Part shown: positions 36,921-46,699 of the stretch, one piece after another
Position numbering within the stretch: position 1 is the first letter of the stretch
How the letters are laid out: each line of letters begins with the position of its first letter
Assembly (NCBI RefSeq): GCF_020194175.1
Contig: NZ_JADYVX010000018.1
Span: forward strand, 62,001 to 126,000
Reading direction: 5' to 3'
Length of the DNA: 64,000 bases
DNA from: Bradyrhizobium sp. BRP22
GTDB lineage: Bacteria; Pseudomonadota; Alphaproteobacteria; Rhizobiales; Xanthobacteraceae
Made by a program: the position numbers and the translations under genes
Notes under the pieces: generated by a model
Databases searched by the model: none
Told to the model about the DNA's origin: nothing
What the model saw: the letters and a program-made list of their open reading frames with translations, nothing else

Positions 36921-37110
36921 CGCCTTGCCCTTCCCGCGTCCTGACCACGAATGAGATCTGGCAAGATCCCGTTGCAGAGGGCGGGCGAAGCGCAAGAGCG
37001 TCAAGCCACCGACCATCTTGCCGGGCGATTCAGCGCAGCTGCAGCATTGCAGCGGGCTCGATCGCAAGCTAGTTATGCGAAGTTCTTGCGACATGAGCTT
37101 ACGGCTATCC

Positions 37111-37470
37111 ATGATTCGTCACATCGTCTTGTTCACCGCCACAGATCAGGCCCACATCGACCAGATCATCGAGCGCCTATCGGTTCTCACCACAATCCCG
37201 CATGCGCGCCGGCTCGAGATTGCGCGCAATCGCAAGACCGACCAGCTCGGCAACGAGATCGACGTGGTGGTCTATGGTGAGTTCGAGAGCGAGACGGAGC
37301 TCGCAGCGTACAAAGCGCACGCTCTCTACGAGGAATCGATCAGGCGGGTCCGCCCGCTCCGGGAGTTGCGGTTCGCGGCCGACTACAATGTATCCGCAGA
37401 TGTGCGGTTCACCTCGACGGCAGCGATAAGCCAAGTGAGTGGGCAGTTCGGGTCAACTGGCGGGGGTTAG
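37111..37470 (+). CDS. Dabb (stress-responsive A/B barrel) domain protein
   Basis: 119 residues from MIRHIVLFTATDQAHIDQII. The start MIRHIVLF, the middle NEIDVVVYGEFESETELAAY and the YKAHALYEESIRRVRPLRE segment are the usual Dabb blocks: a dimeric alpha/beta barrel, often with a small-molecule site. It precedes the broken pabB on the same strand. Its role is unknown. Confidence 0.8.
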   Translation: MIRHIVLFTATDQAHIDQIIERLSVLTTIPHARRLEIARNRKTDQLGNEIDVVVYGEFESETELAAYKAHALYEESIRRVRPLRELRFAADYNVSADVRFTSTAAISQVSGQFGSTGGG

Positions 37471-37567
37471 CATTGGCTATCGGTCTCAAGAGCTTGCAGG
37501 TCCCAGACGAGCGTCGCTCGCATCGGCGTAGGCTTCGCAATCGGAGCGCGTCTGACCAGCACGCTAG

Positions 37568-38981
37568 TTGTCGGTGACTGAAAAGCCGATGCATGTCCGC
37601 GAACTGCAATGGATTGAGCCTGTCACAGCGATACACTGTCTCGCGCATCGACCGCACCTGACGTTTCTCGATAGCGCGGCACGGCATGAATTGCTTGGCC
37701 GTTATTCCTATCTGACCTGCGAGCCATTCAGCACCTATATGGTCGCGGACGGACAGGCGAGTTGCAATGGAGAGGCTCTCGCGGGCGATCCGTGGCGAGC
37801 TCTTCGCCGCCTGCTTGCCAAGTACCGGGAAGAGCCTCGTCCCGATCTGCCGCCCTTCCAGGGAGGTGCAGCCGGCTTTCTGGCTTACGATCTGAACAGG
37901 ACGCTGGAGCGACTGTCCGCGCCAGCAGTGCCCGGTCAGGGGCTGCCGCAATCCATTTTGCATTTCTATGACGTGGTCGTCAGCTTCGACCACCGTGACG
38001 ACAGATGCTGGATCGTCTCGACCGGATGGCCGGAGCAGGATCCCGGGCGACGACGCGCGCGCACGCCGGCGGGCCGATGAGTTTGCCGCGCGGCTCGCCG
38101 CCCCCAAGACGCCGCGGAACGGCTCGCCCGGCCGAGCGGGCGCATGGCAGTCGAACTTCACCCCTGAGGGCTACATGGCGGCGGTGCAACGCGTCATCGA
38201 CCTCATTCTGGCGGGCGACATCTTCCAAGCCAACCTTGCGCAGCGCTTCAGCGCCCGCCTGCCGAGCTCATTTGATCCGCTCACCTTCTACTGCCGGCTG
38301 CGGTCATTGAACCCGGCCCCGTTTGCGGCCCTGCTGCGCTACGGCGGGCTGACCATTGCCTCGAGTTCGCCGGAACGATTCCTCAAGCTTGACGGACGGC
38401 AGGTCGAAACGCGCCCCATCAAGGGCACGATCGCGCGGTCCCCTGATTTGAGGGACGACCGGTGCCGCGCTGAACTCCTCCTCGCGTCCGAAAAGGACCG
38501 TGCCGAGAACACCATGATCGTCGACCTCCTGCGCAACGATCTGTCACGCGTTTGCACGCCACAGTCGGTTGAGGTTCCAGCACTTTGTGCCCTGGAATCC
38601 TATGCCTCCGTGCACCACCTCGTCTCGACCGTGACGGGTGAACTTGCAGGAGATGAAGACGCCGTCACCCTGTTGCGCGCGTGCTTTCCCGGCGGCTCCA
38701 TCACCGGGGCACCGAAGGTGCGCGCGATGGAAATCATCGCAGAGATCGAGCGGGTGGCGCGAGAGATCTATTGCGGGGCGATCAGCTTTATCGGCTTCAA
38801 CGGGCACATGGACACGAACATTGCGATCCGGACGGTCACATTCGACGATGACTTGGCTGTGTTTCTTGCAGGGAGCGGGATCACGGCGATGTCGGACCCA
38901 GGGGCCGAATATGAGGAGACGCTCGCCAAGGCGCAACGAATCTTCGATGCGTTTCGTGCTGACACATCTGGTGCGTTTTGA
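37568..38981 (+). pseudogene. pabB: pabB with single frameshift (aminodeoxychorismate synthase I)
   Basis: The first frame (from 37568) covers the N-terminal domain to YDVVVSFDHRDDRCWIVSTG. The chorismate-binding domain continues in a second frame to 38981: GDIFQANLAQRFSA, PERFLKLDGRQVETRPIKGT, ENTMIVDLLRNDLSRVC and FPGGSITGAPKVRAMEIIAE. SITGAPK marks PabB rather than TrpE. A one-base loss in the GC-rich GGGCGACGACGCGCGC stretch near 38050 explains the switch. All catalytic blocks are present, so the damage is recent or a sequencing error. Confidence 0.85.
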
Positions 38982-39560
38982 TTGTCATCATCGACAACTA
39001 CGATTCTTTTGTCTTCAACATTGCCCGCTATTTCCGCAAGCTGGGCGCAGCGACGGCAGTGATCCGGAACGATGCCGTTAGCGTCAGCGATCTTGCCGGC
39101 CTCAAGCCGCGCGCCGTGGTGATCTCCCCGGTCCCGGCCCCCCCTTCACGCCGGCATATCGATAGCCGTCGTCCACGAACTGTCAGGTCACGTCCCAATT
39201 CTCGGGATCTGCCTTGGACACCAGTGCATTGGGAGCGCGTTCGGTGGACGCGTGGCGCGTGCACGTCGTCCGATGCACGGCCGCTCGTCATACGTCACCC
39301 ATGACGGCCGCGGACTGTTCGAGGACCTTTCGTCCCCACTTTGCGTTGGCCGCTACCATTCTCTTGTTGTTGACCTCGACGGCTCATGCGCACCGCAACT
39401 CGCAGTGACAGCGCGTTCGGACGAAGGCGACATCATGGCCCTCGCCCATCACTCTCACCCGACCTATGGCGTGCAGTTCCGCCCGGAATCGATCCTCACT
39501 CAACAAGGGCACGTGCTGCTGATGAACTTCTTGCGAATAGCTGAGACTTGTCGATCGTGA
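38978..39560 (+). pseudogene. pabA: pabA/trpG-type glutamine amidotransferase, frameshifted
   Basis: The first frame gives IVIIDNYDSFVFNIARYFRK and KPRAVVISP. After a C-run near 39140 the frame changes: HELSGHVPILGICLGHQCIG (nucleophile Cys) lies in another frame, and GGRVARARRPMHGRSSYVTH to YGVQFRPESILTQQGHVLLM (the catalytic His-Pro-Glu now reads RPE) runs to 39560. The C-terminal HPES motif reads RPES, a further loss. It overlaps the pabB stop by four bases. Confidence 0.85.
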
Positions 39561-39562
39561 GG

Positions 39563-41076
39563 TTTTGGGGCGAAGGGACCATGACGAAGGCCGGCTATCC
39601 TTTTGTCGTGAAAGAGCTCAAGCGCGCTCAGCCGCTCGTTCAAGCGCGCGAGGTCTTCCGCGGCGAACCGACCGATGCCAGTACGGGGCCATTCGTGCTG
39701 CGGGACAGTGAAGGCAAGGTCCATGCGACCGGGGCCATGCGCGCCATCAGCAGGTTCGAGTACGAGTATGTGCTTTTCGGGCCCAAGGGGCCGATCAAGC
39801 TCAACCTGCCAAAGAAGGCGAACATCGGCGGCATCGCCAGTGACCGTCTGCTCGTGACGCTCAAGGAAGACTGGACGCCGTCCGGCGACAGTCGCTTTGC
39901 GGCCGGTTCGATGATCTCGTATGACCTGGACGAATGGAAACAGGATCCGCTCAGCGCCAGGCCGTCGCTCGTCTTCCAGCCGGCGCCTCGGCAGGCGCTC
40001 GGCGGCTTCGCGGCTACGAAGAGCCTGTTGATCCTGAGGATCCTTGACAATGTTCAGGGCAAGGCGTTCGTCTACAAGTACGATCAGGGCGCCTGGCGGG
40101 CCACGCCGATCCCGCTCCCGGAGAATGCGAGCGTCAGCCTGCAGGCCGCTTCCGATGAAACCGAGGAGGTGATGTTTGCTGTCTCCAACTATCTCACGCC
40201 GACGTCGCTCTACTGCTTCGACGCCGCAAGCCAACGCCTCGAGCTACTGAAGACGGCACCTCCGCAGTTCGACGCGTCCAGGCATATCGTGGAGCAGTTC
40301 GAGGCAACTTCGCGCGACGGCACCCGGATTCCCTACTTTCTGGTGCGGCCCAGGAATGCGAAGCTTGACGGGGCGACCCCAACCCTTCTCCATGGCTATG
40401 GCGGGTTTCAGATGCCGCTCCTGCCGTCCTATGCGGGGGTTATGGGGCGGCTCTGGCTCGAGCAGGGCAATGCATATGTCGTCGCGAACCTGCGCGGCGG
40501 TGGCGAGTTCGGGCCGCAATGGCACGAGGCCGCCCAGGCGGCAACGAAGCAGCGAACATGGGATGATTTCATCGCCGTTGCAGAGGACCTGATCCGCCGG
40601 AAGGTCACCCCTCCGCGGCGGCTGGCGGCGGCTGGGGGTGGTCGGCGGCAGCCAAGGCGGCCTATTGGTGGGGACCGCAATCACCCAGCGACCCGACCTC
40701 TTCAACGCAGCGATCGTGCAGGTGCCGCTGTCCGACATGCTTCGGTTCACCAAGCTGGGCGCCGGCGCCTCCTGGACCGGCGAATACGGCGATCCCGCCA
40801 TTCCCGAGCAGCGCGAGTGGCTCCAGGCCTACTCGCCCTATCAGAAGCTGGTCCCGGACAGGAACTACCCGGTTCCCTTCATCCTCACGTCCACCAAGGA
40901 CGAGCGTGCATCCGGCGCATGGCCGCAAGGCAGCCGCCTGGCTCGCTGCGCTGGGCCAGCCCTATTTCTACTATGAGAATATCGATGGGGGACACAGCGC
41001 CGCCGCCAATCTCACCGAACATGCACGCCGCATGGCACTCGAGTACACGTATGCATTCGGACGGCTTGTGGATTGA
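39563..41076 (+). pseudogene. S9 prolyl oligopeptidase, N-truncated and frameshifted
   Basis: The frame opens within the beta-propeller (YPFVVKELKRAQPLVQAREV) and lacks about 200 N-terminal residues. The hydrolase part includes TLLHGYGGFQMPLLPSYAGV and NLRGGGEFGPQWHEAAQAAT. Near 40620 the frame shifts; the nucleophile motif GGSQGGLLVG lies in the second frame. A second shift near 40915 moves the catalytic HSAAAN end into a third frame ending FGRLVD. Confidence 0.88.
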
Positions 41077-41253
41077 GTGAGGTCGAGGAGCGGATTCGCT
41101 AAATCGACGGTGCAGGCGGCAGCCGATCAACATCAGCCGTTTGGTCGCCAAGAGCTCGAGCGCGCCGCGGCGGCGCGCCAGGGTCGTTGGAACGGAACGC
41201 CAGCCAGGTTGATCGTGTGCATTTCCGTTATGCGGACAGAATACCAGATCCAT

Positions 41254-42162
41254 TCAACTTGAGCTCGCTCTAACCTCGCGCTCGGCGCGCCCCGCTTGTC
41301 TCTGCGGTCGCCCAGGGCCGCCGTTATGTGCGGTAAAGAACGTGTACAGCAAGCAAAGATCGATCAGGATCGTCGCCGCCATCACGCCATAGGCCCACGG
41401 GCTCCGCATCAGCGCGAGCTCAATTAGCACCCGTGATAGGCCGAAGCCCACGACCCAGGCATCAAAACTCATGCAGATGCGGCGGAAGATCTCCGGATCA
41501 AGCCGGCGGATGACATAAGATCCCAGCGGAATGCCAAGCACGACACTGGGAACAAAGACATAAAGCAGGCTGCCGCTTTCGGAAATGAACAGGCCGAGCT
41601 TATAATAGATGAACGCGGTTACGCTCGATTCCGCCACGCGAACCAGGGCTAGGCCGGCGCGAAATTCGTTTTTGACCAGGCCCTGGTTGTTGAACAGCAT
41701 CGCCAAAGGCGGGCCTGAGATGGTCGTCACCGAGTAGAGGATGCCCAGCATCGACCCGAATGGCAGGCCGATTAGCCAGCTTGCCTCGATCGGGCGGCGC
41801 CAACCGGCGGCTTGCAGCAGGATCAGGGGCAGAATGATCGTATAGGTCGCGAATTTAATCCAGCCCGGCTGCAGCGAGGCCAGCGCATAGCCGCCGATCG
41901 CAATGCCTGGCAAGAGCCCTAGCAAGATGGGAAACACCCGTTTCCAAACCGCCGGCACGCTCTTCAGATTGATGCAAAGGACGTAGAGGTTGACGAAGAC
42001 CTCGATGATGACGATGGCGGGGTTGAGAATGCGATTGGTGTAGAAAACCAGCGCAAGGGGTACAGTGAGTGACGAAAAGCCGTAGCCGATGGCTCCATTT
42101 ACAAGGGCCGCAAAAAACGTTGTTGCGGCCAGAAAAAACATAGCGGTATCAAAGGCAGGCAT
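41254..42162 (-). CDS. TauE/SafE-family membrane permease
   Basis: 302 residues with eight to nine hydrophobic segments. The first helix contains ALVNGAIGYGFSSLTVPLAL, the typical TauE/SafE G-x-G-G/S start. The second repeat has GSMLGILYSVTTISGPPLAM. Members export sulfite, sulfonates or related small anions. It appears intact amid broken neighbours. The substrate cannot be assigned from context. Confidence 0.85.
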   Translation of the reverse strand: MPAFDTAMFFLAATTFFAALVNGAIGYGFSSLTVPLALVFYTNRILNPAIVIIEVFVNLYVLCINLKSVPAVWKRVFPILLGLLPGIAIGGYALASLQPGWIKFATYTIILPLILLQAAGWRRPIEASWLIGLPFGSMLGILYSVTTISGPPLAMLFNNQGLVKNEFRAGLALVRVAESSVTAFIYYKLGLFISESGSLLYVFVPSVVLGIPLGSYVIRRLDPEIFRRICMSFDAWVVGFGLSRVLIELALMRSPWAYGVMAATILIDLCLLYTFFTAHNGGPGRPQRQAGRAEREVRASSS

Positions 42163-42359
42163 TCAACTTCCAACTCCGAAGAGCGTCGGATCGCGCGTCA
42201 GCGGGACCAGACCAACATTGGCCACAGGCTTGCGGCAGATTCAGATCATTCGCCTAGCACCTCCGGCTCCATTCATAGTGGCAGCGCTCAAGTGCAAAGG
42301 TTCGCCAGTTGCTCCCATTACAGACTTCAGTGTATAATGGAAGCCGTGCTGTATTTTCC
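42163..42359. other. spacer with no gene
   Basis: No coding frame is supported between the TauE/SafE gene start and the methyltransferase remnant. Confidence 0.3.
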
Positions 42360-42753
42360 ACTATCTAAAACCACGGCCACTCAGGCAGACGTGCCTCTAT
42401 TTCTTTCGAATGTCGATCAACGGTCTTCGTATGGTGATCTAAAGGCTGATCTTCCTGAGCTTCTCCATCTCCGTCGTTTGCATGAAATTCGGCGATGCCA
42501 TTTTTGATCGCTGACCGCGATTTTGATTAGAGGCACCTTCAAGATAGGCGCCAATGTTTTTCTCTAAAGCGAGCAATCGGCCGGGCGCCGCTGGAAGCAG
42601 CAGAGCTCAGCCCTCGGGGCACAGCCGAAGAAAACGTAACGAGTTAGCGCCGTCGTAGCAGCCAATGTCCAAAATCACTGCATGTGGCTTCTGCAGGAAC
42701 GAAACAATGTGCTGATGGATCTCTAAGGCGAAAGTGGGCTCATGTGTTTCCAT
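42360..42753 (-). pseudogene. SAM methyltransferase remnant (FkbM/NoeI-like)
   Basis: From the ATG at 42753 the frame reads METHEPTFALEIHQHIVSFL, then HAVILDIGCYDGANSLRFLR, a Rossmann-type SAM-binding motif I (DIGCYDG). A TGA follows after CPEG; beyond it ALEKNIGAYLEG continues the expected next strand and helix. Later pieces are in mixed frames. Sugar methyltransferases of this kind, such as NoeI, decorate Nod factors, but the fragment is too short to decide. Confidence 0.5.
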
Positions 42754-43352
42754 TCAACTTTGTCCCTCGTGCCTCCATAGCACGCAACAGCCTATCCAGT
42801 GAGCTTAAGGTTTCGCCGACCCACCGATTGTCAAATGATCCAGCTTCGACGTCGAAAGTAGACAATTCAACGGGTAGCTCAACTCTACAGAGGTAAACAG
42901 GTGATATAGAACCGGCTGCAAAACCTATACCAAGGTTTGTCTACAGACCGCGCTGTATGAGCCAGGTGAGACTCGGCCATGCTCCTTTCGGAAGGAGCGC
43001 ATGCCGGCGACAATCGTGATGACGGAGCCGCTCACCAGGAAGTAGCCGGCCCACTGCGGCTGATCTTTCGGCGCAGACGATCGGCACCGTCGCGGGTAGC
43101 GCGCTTACCGACCTTCGAACGCGGACAACCTGAATGCGCAGATCTGCCAGAAAGAAGACTTGGGGGACCGACCGTCCTGATGATGATGATCTCCTCGCGC
43201 CGGAACTGATCTATCACTGGCCCGGCTCTTGGGGCGCCTGAGCATCGGCAAGCCCGGTATCGACGGGCAATCCGACTTGGGACAAGACCGAGCGGGCGAT
43301 CTTCACCTCGTTCTTCATCGGAGTCTCGAGGACCGTCGAGGCGGTCGCTGCA

Positions 43353-43583
43353 ATGAAGGTGATCGGAATGACCAACGACACCGGTACCCGCGACCGTGTC
43401 ATTCGTCTGCAAGTGAAATTGGAGCACGTCACCGCGCAGCCCTCCGACGCACAAACCAAGGTCAACGCGATGCATGATCTTCTAATGCAAGCGCGCGGCG
43501 TGAGGTGGATGATCCTTCCGGCAATGGCGGGTTTCCTCGCTTCCTTCATCACGAAGTACCTGCACCTGCCGCTCTCGAAGTGA
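43353..43583 (+). CDS. small protein with coiled-coil and C-terminal membrane helix
   Basis: 76 residues. The stretch RLQVKLEHVTAQPSDAQTKV continues into a short helix; RGVRWMILPAMAGFLASFIT is a membrane segment at the C-terminus. This tail-anchored layout occurs in small phage-like or hypothetical rhizobial proteins. The true start may lie upstream in the same frame. Function unknown. Confidence 0.4.
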   Translation: MKVIGMTNDTGTRDRVIRLQVKLEHVTAQPSDAQTKVNAMHDLLMQARGVRWMILPAMAGFLASFITKYLHLPLSK

Positions 43584-43689
43584 GCCGGTACCATTACGTT
43601 CCAAACCGCTTTGCGGTGGGAGAGAGCCGGTTAAGGCCATTCCCCGGGCTTCGCGCGTACGTCCTTTTTGCCGTACGGCAATCTGCTGC

Positions 43690-44850
43690 TCATGTTGGGC
43701 GCAGAAAAACCTGATCCTCATGGCCTGGCGGCCCTAAGGTGGCCGTGTAGTTCACGCCCTTGAGAGGAAAATTTGTCTCCGGCTGGGAGGCGCTCGGCAG
43801 CAGCTTGTGCAAGCGCATTCCTTGCATGAAGTCTTCCGACGCCCATTGGGGGCCGTGCTGGAAGCCCAGGGGAAGGTACATTGACAGAGCCGGCAGCGGA
43901 CCCGGCTCGTAATCCGGCTGATCTAGCGGGCCTGAGCTAGATGCAACTCCCAACGGCGCGGGTTCATCATTCAGCAGTCGCCAAAGCTCGTTTGGAGGGG
44001 ACTGCCATGAATTTAGAGCCGAGTCCTCTGGATCGGCGGGGACTGGCGACGGTATGGATTGATCATCAAGCAATCGCCGAAGCTCCCCTGGAGAGAACTG
44101 CTCTAGATTGAAAGTAAACTCTTCTGGATCGACGGAGAACGACGGGCCAGGGTGATCGTCCCGTCCGCCGTGAAGCTCGTCAAGCAACTCCTTTTCCAGC
44201 CGTTCAAGTTCCCCTGAAGCGAGGGAGACTGCCGACGGAGTGGATTGACCATCCGGATGATCTAGCACTCGCCGAAGCTCCGCCTCACGAATTTGCTCTG
44301 GATCGAAGGCGACTTGGACGAAAGCCAACGGAGCGGATTGGTTATCCCGCTGTCCCTGGATGTGGTTGCAAGGGACTCCTGACGCCTGGGCAACCTGAAG
44401 GCCGGCCTGCTGACGGACCTCTCGAACGTAATCCAACGCGCGAACTATATACGCACCACGCGGGAATGAGTTCTTTACGTAGTCGCGCAACTGATTGTCA
44501 TTGAGCCAAGCGATCGATCGACCTTCAGAGCCGAGGTTATTCGCCAGTCTCGCAAGGGTGTTGGCACACGCGTACCCGGAGCGCAGGTCCACTTCCCCTC
44601 TCACATAGGCAGTGCAAATCGCCGTCTCGATGAGGCTCCGATCTTGGCCAGATAGACGCGGATATAAGTTACAAATGTCATCGGGCAGGAACCGATCCTC
44701 GGGAATCGCGGCACGGGCTTGGCCCGCCTCGGCCAAGTGCTGGTCAAAGCCCTCTTGCCCGGCATGGCCCGCTTGCGGCTCTTCTGAGACGGCGCGCGGC
44801 ACCTGCGGCCAAGATATTACATTGGATCGATCAAAATTGTACGGGTCCAC
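43690..44850 (-). CDS. candidate type III effector with tts box
   Basis: A 386-residue, acidic, Pro/Gln-rich soluble protein from a GTG with GAGG ahead. Residues about 45-155 form a helical domain (ETAICTAYVRGEVDLRSGYA, TLARLANNLGSEG, LRDYVKNSF) like the N-terminal integrase-type domain I recall from NopD/Bel2-5 effectors. Residues 180-310 hold three degenerate repeats around ELRRVLDHP, ELRRLLDDQ and ELWRLLNDE. The end, LKGVNYTATLGPPGHEDQVF, resembles a motif of NopD-type repeats. No C48 protease domain is present. A tts box 35 bases upstream supports TtsI control and type III secretion. Confidence 0.65.
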   Translation of the reverse strand: MDPYNFDRSNVISWPQVPRAVSEEPQAGHAGQEGFDQHLAEAGQARAAIPEDRFLPDDICNLYPRLSGQDRSLIETAICTAYVRGEVDLRSGYACANTLARLANNLGSEGRSIAWLNDNQLRDYVKNSFPRGAYIVRALDYVREVRQQAGLQVAQASGVPCNHIQGQRDNQSAPLAFVQVAFDPEQIREAELRRVLDHPDGQSTPSAVSLASGELERLEKELLDELHGGRDDHPGPSFSVDPEEFTFNLEQFSPGELRRLLDDQSIPSPVPADPEDSALNSWQSPPNELWRLLNDEPAPLGVASSSGPLDQPDYEPGPLPALSMYLPLGFQHGPQWASEDFMQGMRLHKLLPSASQPETNFPLKGVNYTATLGPPGHEDQVFLRPT

Positions 44851-44886
44851 GCTAGCCTCATGTCTAAGAAATCAATTGAGCTGGTC

Positions 44887-44920
44887 CTACTATGGATAAG
44901 CTTTCAAGAAGCTGACGAGG
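44887..44920 (-). promoter_or_regulatory. tts box (TtsI binding site)
   Basis: On the minus strand TCGTCAGCTTCTTGAAAGCT matches the first two-thirds of the rhizobial tts box; the distal CGTCA repeat is not obvious. It lies 35-70 bases before the GTG of the candidate effector gene and just past the end of an IS5-like remnant. Confidence 0.7.
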
Positions 44921-45079
44921 CCGTCGCTCGTGAAGCAATCCATCGCCACATTTGCAAAAACGAGACTGCGTCGCGGCTCTCAATGGTTGCAGGGCATTTT
45001 GTATTTCATGACGCGTCGTCGTCGCGCCGAACAAAGCCTTCTGGCAGCTTCGGGGCGACGACTCCGTGTCATTCTTGCG

Positions 45080-45695
45080 CTTTTGGCCGTGGAAGTCCGC
45101 GCCGTCGTCGTCATCGCTGCCGTCCTTGGGGCGGAAGCTCTTCTGGGAGGCCCAAGCCTCAATCAACGTCCCATCCACCGAAAAGTGCTCGTCTGACAAC
45201 AGCGGCTTGACCTGAGGATGGCTCAAGAGCCTGGTCATGAACTTCGTAAACACCTCGCCGTTCTGCAGCCGCTCACGGTTCTTCGTAAGCTGGTCGGGTT
45301 CCAGACCGGATCGTCCGGCGACAATCCCACAAACCAGCGGTACAGGAGATTGTAGTCCAATTGCTCCATGAGCTGTCGTTCCGACCGAATGCCGTAGAAC
45401 ACCTGCAGCAGCAACGCGCTCAGCAATTGTTCCGGCGGGATCAAGGGGCGCCCTTCGCTCGAATAGAGCTTCCCAAAGCTGCGGTTCAACTCGCTCAGCA
45501 CATCACGGACCAGCGCCCGAATCTTCCTCAGCGGATGGTTCAACGGCACCCGCGCTTCGGGCGAGATGTACGAAAACAGTCGACCCTGATCCACAAATGC
45601 GCCCCGCATGCGAGCACCCTCTGATTCGCGATAAAAAATTGAATCAGTAAATTCTCGCTACCGCGAGGGGTTTTTCAGCAGACTGCTAGTCCTCG
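45080..45695 (-). mobile_element. IS5-family element remnant
   Basis: The right end (CTAGCAGTCTGCTGAAAAACCCC on the minus strand spans more than the repeat; its first bases at about 45690 look like an IS end) precedes the transposase start at 45609: GAFVDQGRLFSYISPEARVP, then HPLRKIRALVRDVL and EQLLSALLLQVFYGIRSERQ. A frameshift near 45300 moves VKPLLSDEHFSVDGTLIEAW to another frame. After HGQKRKNDTE the element is cut off; the catalytic C-terminal half is missing. Confidence 0.8.
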
Positions 45696-45820
45696 AACGA
45701 AGCCCTCGAAAGCAGTCAGCCGGCTTGCATCCACGCTTGACGTCCGCGCAATCTGAGCCGACGAAATTGGCGGTGGCGAAAAGACGCGCGTTTGATGAGC
45801 TCGGCAATCCTGACGGTACA

Positions 45821-46699
45821 TCATGGCGCCTGTTTTAGGCTGCGCCTTGGCTGCCCCTCGTATTTGTAGGCGAACTGCTTAGGCATCGGGCCTTTATTGC
45901 GGTCCTGCCGCCCAGTCTGCTCCCATGCATGGGCCAGGATGCCTACCGCCCGTGACAAGCAGAAAATGCCACGGGCTAGGGGTGCAGCAAAGGCCAGTTC
46001 CCCGTAGATCACTGCGGTGGCTCCATCGATGTTCAGCGGGATGAGCTTGCCTTTGCGCTCGCGCATAACGCGCTCGATCGCGCGCGCTGCGCTGGCGTAG
46101 CGACCGCCGACGGCACCTTCACTGATCGCAGCATCGACTAGCGCGAGCAGCGGTTCAGCGCGCGGGTCGACGGGATGGAAGCGGTGACCGAAGCCTGGCA
46201 GATATTTGCCGTGCTCAGCGGTGAAATGGTCGATCGCCCCAGCGGCAGCGTCATCGAGGTCCTTCGTCTCGCTCCATCGCAGGACCTCGTCATAGAGTTC
46301 AATCGCCTGCTCCCCCGCTCCGCCATGCACACCGTCGAGCGTGTTGATCGCGGATGCAATCGCGCCGTTCAGCGGCAGCCCGCAACTCACGGCCATCTGC
46401 GCGATAGCGATGGACGGTGCATGGGGGCCATGATCCACCGATGCAATCAGCGCAGCCTCCAAGAGCCGCTCCTGTGCCGCTGTGGGTAGCTCGCCACGCA
46501 GCATCAACCAGATCATCGCGGGGAAAGAAATATGACCAATCAATTCCTCGATCGTGTATCCGCGATAGGCGATCCGCCCGGGGGCGATGTCGCATATGGA
46601 GGTCCGCCACCAATGGGCGGCCTGCTCTCGCAGCTCCGTTTCGCTCATCCTGTTTTCAATCCCGCTGCGCGCAACTGCCTGGCTGTCACGCTGCTCCAT
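45821..46699 (-). CDS. citryl-CoA lyase / citrate synthase-like protein
   Basis: About 292 residues. WWRTSICDIAPGRIAYRGYT, then EELIGHISFPAMIWLMLRGE, matches short citrate-synthase-like lyases. Catalytic blocks: GVHGGAGEQAIELYDEV (His of the citrate synthase fold) and LPGFGHRFHPVDPRAEPLL. ATG at 46699 overlaps the CoA-transferase stop; MSETELREQ at 46648 is an alternative. Paired with a class III CoA-transferase it may cleave or form a citryl-CoA-like thioester in organic-acid metabolism. Confidence 0.8.
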   Translation of the reverse strand: MEQRDSQAVARSGIENRMSETELREQAAHWWRTSICDIAPGRIAYRGYTIEELIGHISFPAMIWLMLRGELPTAAQERLLEAALIASVDHGPHAPSIAIAQMAVSCGLPLNGAIASAINTLDGVHGGAGEQAIELYDEVLRWSETKDLDDAAAGAIDHFTAEHGKYLPGFGHRFHPVDPRAEPLLALVDAAISEGAVGGRYASAARAIERVMRERKGKLIPLNIDGATAVIYGELAFAAPLARGIFCLSRAVGILAHAWEQTGRQDRNKGPMPKQFAYKYEGQPRRSLKQAP

